A DNA stretch of 64,000 bases from Zygnema circumcarinatum (taxonomy: Eukaryota > Streptophyta > Zygnematophyceae > Zygnematales > Zygnemataceae): the NCBI GenBank assembly GCA_037447605.1, contig CM074819.1:290479-354478 (forward strand), in the 5' to 3' direction. Of this stretch, positions 34,601 to 45,501 are shown one piece after another. The notes under the pieces are model-generated. The model ran no database searches. It had not been told where the DNA came from and was given only the letters and a program-made list of their open reading frames with translations. Numbering within the stretch: position 1 is the stretch's first letter; every line of letters begins with the position of its first letter. The position numbers were made by a program, and so were the translations under genes.

Positions 34601-35667
34601 CCTCCCCGCACAACATGTAATACGATGTGGGCAGACCGTCTGCACAGGGCACAACTCACGAACAATGCTTCGTGAGGGAGAGCTACATCGACGAAACGCA
34701 CCCAGAAAGTTAAGCTTCTCTCCCTGTTTTGTTATTCCAAGGTTCTTCTGAAAACTCGGCGTGCATGCTTTAAAAACTGAGAACCAACGAAACAATTCTG
34801 CGTTTTTGGAAATCAACCAGAGAACAAAAGAGGTTAAGGAATGGAGAAATGCCTGTTCCTACACAGGCCAAGGCAAGCCCTTGAGGCACTACAGGAAAAC
34901 AAGAGACAGACAAATGACGGAGGTCGAACGGCAGTGTTGAACAGGGGGGAGGGATGTTAAGCGTTCGGTATCTCGTCTGCACGAAAAGCAAATAATCTCC
35001 CTCGGAAAGCACAATCTCTGAATGCATTATTCTGCCTCGTGAGTTTCCTTCACTGTTCATCGATGGAAATAGCACGCTTCGGCACCAACGTAGTCACGGA
35101 TATTTGGTAATGCCGCTCAGCCTAATCTCTCCTTGTGTGAAAATCCTGAGGGAAGGAAAATAGACTCTGTACTCCTTCAATCGGCCATCTATTGCTGGTT
35201 CCCCAGCCAGCGCCGATGCATGCGCGCGCTGTGAATAACCATCCCCCCATGCCCGCCATGCTCTGTATGGAACGCGTTAAGCAAACGGTTCAGGGTTGAG
35301 AAGCTTCACCGAAAGGTTGTGTGGTTGGGGTGGAACTCTGCGCAGAGTCGGGTGCAGGCCCCTCCTGCGCCAGCCCTTCCTGCGACGGCCCTGCATCCAC
35401 GCCCGCAGCGAAGGCATCTCCCACCGGTTCCGGGCCTTCAGAGAGGCGGCTGAACCCTCCCAGCAGCACGCTCGCGGTGCTCGTGACGTACGCAGCGCGG
35501 ACGACGAGGTACACGAGGCAGAACAGCACGAACGCTTTCCGGACGAGGCTCGCGTAGGCGGCAGAAGACTCGCGGTTCTCCACCTTGCCGGGCGGGGGCA
35601 CGGGCACGGGCAGGGGCAGGAGCGGGCCATTTTCGCCGCGGGCGTCCTCGAGGTCCGCCATGGCCAT
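31670..35667 (-). CDS. Membrane-anchored malectin, filamin-like and GT90 fusion (POGLUT/CAP10-type glycosyltransferase)
   Basis: Six minus-strand exons, all phase-consistent: 35667-35310, 34639-34157, 33778-33592, 33387-33269, 32570-32008 and 31888-31670 (stop), 643 codons. Residues 1-119: starts MAMADLED, anchor AFVLFCLVYLVVRAAYV. 120-280: malectin-like domain (YYMLCGEGLEDA, FPIRPGDYRVHV, GKRVFTVLVQGE, SAIEIIRIG). 281-382: filamin/Ig-like stretch ending YRPTEAGQYRVV, then CDCPLEFEQFLQQYQC, the junction seen in KDELC/POGLUT2-3 proteins. 383-643: GT90 core (RCTILSNKLYC, DVEFYWHPYNSP, WEERTDKLVF, ASGAVLVTQ, YYELALRPMADFLQL). GT90 enzymes transfer glucose or xylose to proteins or glycans in the ER/Golgi; malectin binds glucosyl glycans. 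The fused lectin may position a glucosylated substrate; that is inference. The plus-strand GT23 gene is divergent from it. Confidence 0.86.
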
Positions 35668-36162
35668 GGCGAGGATAGGCGAGGCAGGCAGGGCCTGCCT
35701 TAGGGCCGATCCCAGCCCGTTCCATGCGCCGACCGCCGTGCGCCTCGACAGCACTGGCCGCGCTTCGCATGGAACCGTCCTATCACCTCTCCGTACAGGC
35801 CCCGGGGGCGTCCGTACGGCCGCAGTTAGGCCTCCCGCAGTCAACACTACGCGACAAGGCGCCGCCCGGCTCGCACTTGGCGGAAGGGAGAGGGAGGGGG
35901 GAGGGGAGAGGGAGTGAGAGAGGGAGAGGGAGAGGGAAGGGGAGGGGAAGGGGAAGAGGGAGAGGGAGAGGGAGAGGGAGAGGGAGAGGGAGAGGGAGAG
36001 GGAGAGGGAGAGGGAGAGGGAGAGGGAGGGGAGAGGGAGAGGGAGAGGGAGAGCTTGAGAGAGGAGGACGGCGCAGCGCGCCAGGGGAGGGAAGTGCGAG
36101 AGGGGGAGAGGGAGACTCGGCGGGAGGGAGGGAGGGGAGGGGAGAGGAACCAGCGCGGTCGG
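35668..36162. promoter_or_regulatory. Divergent promoter between malectin-GT90 and GT23 genes
   Basis: 495 bp separate the two start codons (35667 minus, 36163 plus). 35880-36160 is nearly all purine on the + strand (GGGAGA arrays), so the plus-gene leader is purine and the minus-gene upstream DNA pyrimidine. No TATA-like box stands out. Promoter role is inferred from position. Confidence 0.5.
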
Positions 36163-39100
36163 ATGGACGATGAGGGTGCCGGCCTGGTGGAGGCGGGGAG
36201 TGGTGGTACCGTTGAAGGTGGAGACAAGGTGGGGGAAAATATTGGAAGGCCTGGTTTGGCTTGGAGTGTGATGCCGGCATTGTTAGCGAGGTGACCCTGT
36301 GCATGCTTCGCCGTTTCTGCAGTTCTTGAACGCTCAACGGTAAAAAGGTTTTTTTTATGTGATTTGTGTGTCTCGATTTATTTTTCCCTTGCATCTTTCT
36401 GTGATTTGAGCCGACTGTAAAATGTTGACCCCACGCAACCACTAAAGAACTCACTGAGCTGCATTACTTAAACATGGAAGCTACTGCCGTTCAGACTTGC
36501 ACGCTCAAATTTATCCCCCACAAGCGTCCGTCTACTTGTGGTCTGCTTCCTGACCCGGCTTCCAACAGCTTTGTCGTCTATGAGCTTTGTATTTTGTGTA
36601 TTTTAACGTTCTCCATAATCAAATCACGTTGTATGTGGGTCAAGTTCGATGGCAGCTTATGCTCCAGCCCTTTGTCTATAAACCAATCTGGCTGGTTTGA
36701 ACGCAAACTAAGCACTGAACTTGCCTGTCTCTGTAGAGAAAGGACCCTGTTTGGTCGAGTGCGGTCGAGCTCTTGGCTCATCCGGCAGTGGCGATAACTG
36801 CGGGCCTGCTCGTGCTTGTCCTGCTCGCCAACGACCTCTCCTCCGTGCTGCAGCGCCCTGCCCCCACGCAAGGCCCGGCCCCTTCACAAAGCCCGGAAGG
36901 TGTGACATTGGAGGCAGTAGAAGGCACGAAGCAGCCAGATACGCCACTGTTCACTGCTGAGGCGGAGCGCCTGTATCAGGTTCGATAAGCTAATCATTTG
37001 CAAGCTGAGCTCAAAGCGTAATCGAATACTTCGTCCCAAATTCTTTTGCGTCTTTCGAATTGGCCTATCAAAGTTTCAGAAGAGCATCCTCGCGGTTATC
37101 CCTATCAATTTGACACTTGAGTAATCCATTTGGACTCATAGACTGAACAGTTTTTAGGCTTTTTGGTGATGCAGACATGGAGCGAAATGTATGCTCTTAA
37201 TAGCAGCGAACCCCCTTCGGCCATCACTCCGCGTGAAGGATGGCTCAGTGGACGCAATTTCCCGCCGGCTCCCCACCTGCTCAACTGCGAAGCGGTCAGC
37301 CGGCAGAGAATGGCGGCCTCCGAGCTCGGCCCCAACGGGGAGCCGCCGCCATGGCTCACCTCCAGGACCGACCTGCGCTCGCTGCAGCCCCCGTGGGTGC
37401 GCGTCAGAAGCCCGTGTAGACGAGAAGAACAATCGCTTTTCTGTTGCCTTGTTTGGGGCTTCTTCCAACACAATCCATTCAGTGAAGGCAATTGGGAAAA
37501 AGCACCTTCATAGTAGTCAAACTTCTCTTGTCTTTCAAACCTGATTGAAAGGTATCCATCTGGATACACTTGAAGGCAAGGGCATGCGAGCACCGTTAGA
37601 TTATTCTTCCTCCCCAGGGGGGGCGGATGCATGCAGGTGGCGGGAGGCGAGGCGGACAACACGGCGATGACGCGTCACGCGCAGGCGTACCTGTGGTCGC
37701 GGCAGTTCCCGGTGCAGTGCGGGGGGGCGGGGGCGCGGTTCGCGGTGGGCCGGCACCCCCCCCCGCAGCACCACGGCCTCGGGTCGACGCTGCACCTCGC
37801 CGCGGACGCGCTCACGCAGGCGCTCGCCGCGAACCGCCTCTATGTGCCCGCGCCGGGGACATTCAGCAGGGCGGATCACGACGCCTGCAAAGGTGNNNNN
37901 NNNNNGGGGAGGGGGGAGGGGGAAGGGGGAGGTCGCCGCCGCGCCTCACCATGCCTCTCTTTCGCAGTTCCATTTCCGTGCTAGGCTCTCATCTCCGCTA
38001 GACAGAGAGGACATGGGCTGGCCGTATTGGAAGGAAATCAGACATTGCAAACGATGGCTGAAAGGGAGCGTAGCTGACCTCTTTAGGGATTTCCTTCGTG
38101 TGTTTTCAATGCCTTGACTGTGAGCTCAGGAGACGATCGCGGCTCTCTTGACTGCTATTTTTTTCGATCGGTGTCGCCCCAATGTGCCGAACTCGCTTTT
38201 GAGATTCTGAAAACTCAGAAGGACGAAGAACAATTTTGGAGCAGCCACATCAACGACAGGCTCAACTCTGAAACGCGTGTGATTGTGTTTGAAGGGGGCG
38301 CTGACTACGTGCCAAGAGCAGTCTGGTTTGATATCCCGTATGTTTCATTCTCACCTGTGCGTTTCCTTGAAAAAGGATCTGACAGGCATTGCATTTTGGT
38401 GCACACAATTCGGGAATGTTTGTCGTTCTGGGCTGGCTGATCTTGACACCATTCGAAACACTGGAAAATTAAAACGGTCAGAATCGCTCTATTTTTTTTG
38501 TGAATGTCAATGAACTTAAAGCTAGTTGGAATATGATAAGTTGAATATGGACATTGACTAAGTCCGGCGGGCGCACGCAGGGAGTTGGATCAGCCCTGGC
38601 TGCAGGACCCGCTCTATGTGGAGAACATGGGCCGCGTGCTGCACTACGCAGAGCAGCAGGAGTACGACGGCATATTTCCGAAAAACAATATTTCCTATTT
38701 CTACCTGAAAGTGAGTTTTTTTTTATGGTGCTGGTCTGCCCCTCCAGTTTTGTCCATGTGATGCCGGTTTCTTTTGTTCCCTCTTTCGTTTCTCTTTCTG
38801 ATTCGTTAACTCGCCTATATCGTCTCCTCACTTTTCGTCTCCCATTTTCTCATCTTTACATCTCCCATCACATGTGCCTTACTCTTTCCATCTGGCTGCT
38901 TCCCCTGGCTCACCCCACACCTCTGTACTGTATACCGTTTGACCATGCTACGCATAAGCGATTTTTCAAATGACGTCTTTTGCATAACTGCAAAGAGCCA
39001 GTTGGGCATGACCAAGATAAGCCACTTGTCGACTACGACGCCCAAAGTTCCATTTCACGTTCAAGGACCAGACGCATAAACATTTGTCAAAACTGGTCTT

Positions 39101-40030
39101 TCCCTGATCCTTGCCTGGTGCCGCGGAGTGGCTGTTTAACCATTGCCACTCTTCACTTCCTGTGCTTCTAAACCCCTTGTTCGCCTGCTTCGCCTGCTTC
39201 CTGTGAATTTCTTCACAGCTCTGGTGGTGGAAAGCGCAATCGACGAGTTTCCTCCTCCGGTGGCCCACCGCAAGGCTCTGCCACATAGTGAACCGCGTGC
39301 GCCATGACGTGTACGGCCTGGAGACCGCCCGCGGGGTGGTGCAGTCCGACGCAGACCTGCGCTTCGCCGCGGAGCGGTCCCGCGCGCGCGACGAGGGGGA
39401 GGCGGCGCTGCTCGCGGGGACCGCTCTGGGGGAGGAGGACACGCTCGAGGGCACCCTCTGGGCGGACGCGGAGGCGTACATTCCGCGGCCCATCACGAGC
39501 GTGCACGTGCGGCAGGGCGACAAGGGCGGGGAGATGCACCTCTTCTCGTTCGCCTCTCACATGTGGCTTGCGGCGCGACTCCGCCGTCACAATCCCAGTC
39601 TGCAAACGGTGTGGCTAAGCACGGAAATGCAGGTACGGTATGCAGAATCTCGCCTCAGCATGTTTTGGAATGTCAGTTTACAATTATTGGTCATGGCAGT
39701 TAAAGGTCCTCAGCATTTGCGGATGTAACTGTGCTTGAGCGCGCGCTGGGACAGGAGGTGATTGACGAGTCGGAGAAGTTTTCCAATTGGAAGTTTCTTT
39801 ACACAAGAAACCACCGACAAACAAGGGACTTGCCAATGTCGGCCTACGAGGCACAAATAGGTTCGGCTGTGTTGACCGGCCTTAGCTTTGCGAATCTCCT
39901 CATTGCCGTGGAATGCGATTACTTCATTGGGCCGTTGGGCTCCAACTGGGGCCGATTAATTAGAGAACTCCGCGTCACCAAAGGAAGACTCAAATCAGGC
40001 ATTCTCAGTGTCAATTTTGACGAGATGTAA
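36163..40030 (+). CDS. GT23-like (alpha-1,6-fucosyltransferase family) type II membrane protein
   Basis: Eight phase-consistent exons: 36163-36228, 36737-36979, 37175-37396, 37637-37892, 38130-38337, 38581-38710, 39219-39632 and 39755-40030 (stop TAA), 605 codons. It starts MDDEGAG; the anchor is [15 protein letters not shown]. Family signatures: [74 protein letters not shown] and [20 protein letters not shown], with the GDKG and SNW-R-L blocks typical of FUT8/NodZ-like GDP-fucose enzymes. The usual HVRR is HVRQ here. By family it would add fucose in alpha-1,6 linkage in the Golgi; the acceptor in this organism is unknown. The 10-N gap falls in the intron after exon 4, so coding sequence is intact. 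Confidence 0.85.
37896..37905. other. Assembly gap (10 N)
   Basis: Ten N in the intron 37893-38129 of the GT23 gene, three bases after its GTG donor, within a G-rich context. Ten is likely a placeholder length. Confidence 0.99.
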
Positions 40031-40999
40031 AGTCGCCATTGTATATGAATTTCTCCCTTCCACTCCCATTCGCTAGGTCCGAATGCTGCAAAAGAGTCGC
40101 CTTACATCGCCTGGGCAAAGGGCGCCTGCCTGTCTGAACCGGCTTTGGGATCAAGGAGAGCCGACCGCTCAGCCAATGAACAAGGTGCGCGTGTGCTTGG
40201 AGCCACTGTTCTACTCTCCTCTCCCTTCTCCGTTCTCTTTTCCTCTCCTCGCCTCGTCTCTCTCCTGTCTGCTCTCCTCCCCCTCGCATTCGCCCCTCCA
40301 TTCCCGTCTCTCTTCCTTCTCCCCAGCCCCCCCTCTCCCTCATCCCTTTGCCAGGTGCGCACAGCGAAAACTAAACGCGCCACCTACCCTATTACCCCTC
40401 TCCCCTCCCCATCCATTCCCCCATCTCCTTCCTCATTCCCCCTTCCCGTTTCCCTTTCGTCCCCCTTCCCCCCTCCTCCCTTCCCCCCCCCTCCCCCTCC
40501 CCTACCCTCCAGGTGCTGACGCCTCCGCAGGCCCGCCTGTGCACTCAGAGTGCATAGCTTTTTAAGACCATGCGCAAGTGATTCGTAGCATTTTAATTTA
40601 TTGACATAGGTACAAAAGTTTTGTTTTATCACACGACATTTTGTGTCGTTGCAATCCGCCATATTCTACACATTTTTTTGCAAACACAATAAAAATTTCT
40701 ATCATGTCTTGCGGGCCTTCTTAAAAACAACCTAATGCCTCTGGGCTCTCATCGTTCGACGTACTCCACCCCGACCTGCTACCCGTGATCGAGCCTCAGA
40801 CCGGACTGCGCAAGTCTTCAAAAGCCAGAGTCGTTCTCCGATTGAGAAGCCGGTCATCTACATTCATCCTTTTCCGCATGCCGAACTTGTCAATCTTCGC
40901 TGTTAACACGGCATACCTTTTGCAGCTCGACGTCGTCGCAAACTTGCCATGCCTTGCCTCTTCCCTCCCCTTGCGGATCATCAGGCTCCGGGGCCGTGT
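40031..40999. other. Intergenic region between convergent GT23 and GT90 genes
   Basis: 40205-40515 is a pyrimidine-rich (CTCTCC/CCCCTCC) tract. 40570-40720 is AT-rich and probably holds 3' UTR signals. The frames here look non-coding. Confidence 0.55.
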
Positions 41000-43153
41000 T
41001 CAGGCCCAGAGGGCCGCCCCGTTCTCCTCGGGGGGCTCGAGCGTGCAGGGCTCCTCTGCGGCCACCTGCACCCTCTCCCGAAAAAACTCGCCCTCCGCAG
41101 GAGAGCTGCTGAGCACCGACTCCATGGTGACCTCCATGGCGTCCGGCACGCGCTGCGGCTGAAACCGCTGGAGGGAGTGGTACTCGCGGAGGAGGTGCAG
41201 CATGTACATGTACACCACGTCCATGCTCAGCTCCTCCTCCACAAATGCGCTTCCCGCTGAGCCAATCCTCCGGGCTTGCTCTGCATGCGCCTCTCCCCAC
41301 TCCACCGCCTCCTGCGCGGCGGCCCGCCATCCCATACGTGAGTTGTATGACATGTCACAAACAACCACTTGACCATAAGCCGCACCACTGCAAAAGGGAA
41401 GGGGAAGGGAAACTGGCTGGAGCAGGGCATTAAACGGAGAAGCGCCATCCACTAGATGACCAGCGCAAAATTGGCCAATACCTGTGTGAAAGTTATCCTC
41501 CGCCCATACCAAAAAAAAAAAAAAAGATGGGATGGGGATACAAAATTGACACCAAACTACTGGACCTGAACTTGGCAGGACTTGCCTTGATAGTATCACA
41601 GATAGACCGCTCTTCTGACAGGGCTATGGGAAGATAATGCACGCCCTCTTCAAGGGCCCGAGAGTAGAAGTCCACGTAGGGCGACTCCACAAAGAGAACG
41701 GTTGATGCGCATGCAAGCACATATTTGAGGCTGCAGGACCATGACCTGCCTTCCACATAGATCTTATACCTGCACCCAATCCGGAGGAAAACCAGTTGTA
41801 TGGCTTGGGTCGTGAAGGGCCACAAGCGGTGCCGTCAAGGAACTGCTGCGCTGGCTAAGGGCTGTGCGCGAACCTGTGCGTGCACTGCGTTTGCAGGCGC
41901 GAGGCCGCCTCCTGCGTGGCCTGCCTCCACTCGATGTGCTCGGCATGCACGGGGGCGGAGCAGCCCTTCAGCGCCATCCTCAACTCCGACGTTTCAACGT
42001 TTCCTTTCCACTGCGCAAAAGGAAGACGTTCTTCCCACGGAACTGCAGCGGTTCCATTGCGGATCAATTGGCGCTGTTTGTCCCACTTGTAAATCAGAAT
42101 TTCAGGCCTGCACGGCCATGCATATAGAGAGACACGTTGGCTACGAGCAGCAGCAGAAGGATCATTGTACACACGACGACACGGAAAGGCAGGAGTGCAC
42201 CTTTCTTGGAGAACAAAGAGAAGGTGCCAACAAATGTTCACCTACAGGAGCGGCACAATGATCTTCCTGAAGACATGCCCATAAGGCTCAACCTGGCGGG
42301 AACAGACCTTCAGACTCACCAGCCCCAAAAGGAAAAGTCCGGCCATAGCACCTCCAGGTTCGTGTTGGTGGTGCAGAACCTGAAGAGCAGCGGCGGATTC
42401 AAGTGAAAAGCGTACGAGCTGCGGCGGAACACCGGCATGTCCTCGCATTCAAGCATGAAGTCGACATCCGGCACCTTGCCCGGGTACCTGTCGCCCCACT
42501 CTCGATTGCCTTACAATGAGCCGAGCGAGGGAGGAGGGGCAAGGGAGCAGTAATGGGGAGAACAGAGCAACGAAAGGGGGCGAATGGTGGATTGAAGGAC
42601 AATAGTTTTCAGAAGGGAAGTTGGCGATAAGCGTGGGGAAGGAAGTCAAGGAGCGCTACAAGCACATGACAGGAGACTTGAGACAGGAGACCCGTGTGGG
42701 CGTGTGGCTAAGAGCTAGAAGCCCACCTCTGCAAGAGTTGCAGTATCCCCCACAGTGTGAAAATGGACCTTGTCTGAAAGCATACCTGGATCAAGAACAG
42801 CACGCAAATGTTCAGCAAAGAAAAGGGCCTCAAGACGGGAATTCGCGACAAGGAAAAACGCAATCTCATAACGGAAACCAAAATTCATTCTTCTGTAGCA
42901 GTCTCCACTGACCCGCATTCATAACTCATAAGCTTTGCGCTCAATTTTCATCCAAGCCTTCTTGACGTATGTTTCGACCTCAAAACGCACCCAGTACTCG
43001 TGGACGAACAAATTGCCCTTTATGATCTGCACCCTCATTGCTGCGCGAGGCTGCGCGTTCGTCACAGCCTCAAGGCTTATGCCTCCTCTCGTCCTCCACG
43101 GCGCCAGATCCTTGTGGATGTTTCGAAAGTACTTTGGGCAAGTGCCGCTATCT
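41000..43153 (-). CDS. Plant-type GT90 glycosyltransferase (DUF821/CAP10 family), N-terminus not found
   Basis: Minus-strand exons: 43153-42991, 42773-42727, 42487-42320, 42107-41874, 41769-41586 and 41311-41000 (stop), all in phase, about 369 codons. The plant DUF821 signature is continuous across the joins: TCPKYFRNIHKDLAPW, VQIIKGNLFVHEYW, TRSIFTLWGILQLLQR, YPGKVPDVDFMLECEDMP, FRFCTTNTNLEVLWPDFS, FAQWKGN, QTQCTHRYKIYVEG, KYVLACASTVLFVE, VHYLPI and AVEWGEAHAEQA. The family includes Golgi xylosyltransferases and protein glucosyl/xylosyltransferases. The last intron has a GC donor (AAG then GCAAGT at 41585). A 47-bp exon codes only TRSIFTLWGILQLLQ. A 5' exon with an anchor must lie upstream; a hydrophobic stretch near 43370-43450 (LGLLAPCLSLTVLVGS) is a candidate, but I could not match its phase. 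Confidence 0.86.
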
Positions 43154-43907
43154 CTGCTTCTGCTGGCAGGAGCCGAACCAGCGTGCTGATTGCTACCATT
43201 CTTGGACGGGCACAAGGCGAGCTGCACTGTTTGATAGGTCGGTGACGTGAGGTACAGCAAGGCACAAAAGGCCTGCCACAGGATACAACCCATTCGCCAT
43301 CACCGAAAAGTCGAAGAAATACACAAATGCTCCTCTTGCTTTTGCGGGACCAATGGTAGGCATATCGATGCAGGACGGGCAAGAACCCACCAGCACAGTT
43401 AAGGACAGGCAGGGAGCCAGCAGGCCTAGTCTTCCTCCTGCGATGCCCATGGCCCTGAGCACCAGCGCCCTCTTGTGCGACCGCCCGCCATTCATCTGCG
43501 CACTCGCGCATGTCTAATGCAGCGCCCGGCCCGGCCCTGCACCCGCTCGCGTCCTCCCCCTCGCCTCTCCTCTCCTCTCCTCGCCTCCTCTCCGCACGCG
43601 TACCTCCTGCTGTGCTGCTGCTGCTGCTGCCACTGCGGGCCGAGCCGGGCCGGGCCGTGGTCAGCCGACTCACTGACGGCATCACGAGCCAAAAAGATAC
43701 GCCGTGCGGCTAGCAACGCCCGGCGGCGGTACTTTGCGCCAGCTGGACCTGGGCGCTCACGGTACCTGCGACCGTGCGCGTCCACCGTCCGCTGACGGAC
43801 GCGGGTGAGGACGCGGCGCGATGACACGGCTAGGAGGGATCTACACTTGTCCGTACAATCGACTTAGAGTAGAGTTTTAGATTTCAGCATTAGAACGGGG
43901 TCGAAGG

Positions 43908-44013
43908 AAGTGACATTGTTGCTCTCACGCATGGCGATGATGCCATCACATGCACATGGACAAAAGCAGTAGCATGGGGAACCACGAGGAACAACTGGGC
44001 GTCAAAGGACCTA
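43908..44013. repeat. Dispersed repeat, copy 2
   Basis: Same ordered words as copy 1 at 30628-30725 (GGCGATGATG, ACATGGAC, GGGGAACCACGAGG, CAAAGGAC). Both copies are in the same orientation. Confidence 0.7.
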
Positions 44014-44154
44014 AGCACCAACGAACAAAGCACAGCATTAGAACGATCACTGTACTGTAATACCAGGGCGTTGTGTCCATACCACTGATCGCGAACTTTT
44101 CGCAACTTTCCGAGTCAACGTCCGTCAAAATTGAGCTCCCGAAGCAACCGTGAT

Positions 44155-44511
44155 TAGGGATGGCTTAATTACGACTATATAATCTATATTATATTATATA
44201 ACTGTGACGACTAAATAACGGCTGTTATATAATACTTTACAACGCCTTTACAACATGTACGGTCGTACGACTGTACGGTATTATGCGGTGAAGACAGTGA
44301 ACCAGACGGACGCATTTCGCAACGCCAACGCCAAAACGACCTAATTTTGGTATGGTACGACCGTACGACCGTACGAGTACGGTCGTTAATTGTTCAAAGC
44401 TGGTGGGTATAATATATGTAATAAAGTGTTTTACTTTGTACTATATCACTACTTTTAAACCCGTTGTAAAGTATATAATATAGTCGGACTTTATAACTCG
44501 GGCCATCCCTA
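44155..44511. mobile_element. hAT-type MITE with 8-bp target duplication
   Basis: Terminal inverted repeats TAGGGATGGC (44155-44164) and GCCATCCCTA (44502-44511), with imperfect pairing continuing inward (CGACTATAT both ends). Flanked by the perfect 8-bp direct repeat ACCGTGAT (44147-44154 and 44512-44519). The interior is AT-rich with palindromic GTACGGTCGTACGAC words and no coding frame. An 8-bp duplication with TAGGG-like ends is the hAT hallmark, so it was probably moved by a hAT transposase encoded elsewhere. Confidence 0.88.
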
Positions 44512-45501
44512 ACCGTGATCGTGACACGTGACCGCGTCCGCCCTCGCGCGGGGACGCGCGCGTTGTAAGACCCAAAAACGGCCCAGCGGTGCGTCACGTC
44601 ACGGCCCGCCTTGGGGCCGAGGACAAGGGCAAAGGCAAGGGGCCGGCCGCCCTGCCGCCATTCGGGGGCCGGTTGTACTGTGGTTGCAACATTCGCCAAT
44701 GACAAATCGCCACTCGGCAGAATAGATCGAAAATGAATACGTGGCTGGCAGCCATTGGGTTTTTTCTAGATTACAAATAGCAACGGAAACCCTTCCTATA
44801 AACCTAAGTTTTGAATTGCAAACCTCTCCCTCGCCCTCTCGTGAGATCAATGCCACTCACTCTCTCCCTCTTCCTCTCTCTCAGTTTCTATGCTTTCTCC
44901 TTACCTTAATCTAATGTTTTTACCTTATGTGAGGGAGTTTACTGTTGCAATCAACATCGTGTTTCTTTCCTTTCTATGTCGAGTTGGCAGGAAACCTTGC
45001 CTTGCAAGTTCATGGAGTGTTGACATTCAGGTCCAGGTTAAAATTCGTACAAGGGAGGGTGGGAGGGAGGGAAGAGAGGGGAGGCGGAGGCGGACGCGAC
45101 CGTGGCGCCTCTAGGCATTGCGCGGCGGCTGTCGTACGGACGAAGGCTGAGCGCGCCGTCCTCTGCCCTCCGCCGGGCCCGCGCACTGCACGCGAGGGGC
45201 CGCGGGGCCCTCGTGGAGGCATGGCATGGCATGGCGCGATGGAGGGAGGGGCTGCGAGAGCCTTTCGTGGCGACCGACCGAAAACTCCAATTCAGCGGCC
45301 CTCGTTCAAAACTTGAGCAACTCGCGCACACGTGAGCCCCCCTCCAGCAAGGCAAGGGGAGCCTCAAATCTCACTTAGGAAGGACTCCGTAATGACATAT
45401 GATAGATAGATGGATAAAAAATAATGAACTCTGGTTATAATGTAAAGAACAAAAAAATTCATGTAAGATTTGTAACCGAGTCCCCCTCCGCATGCTTTGA
45501 T

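Larger units (their letters stand above)
43154..45501. other. Region between the GT90 and malectin genes
   Basis: It may contain the missing GT90 5' exon. It holds a copy of a dispersed repeat (43908-44013) and a 357-bp hAT-type MITE (44155-44511). The rest is GC-rich with no clear coding signal. Confidence 0.5.
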
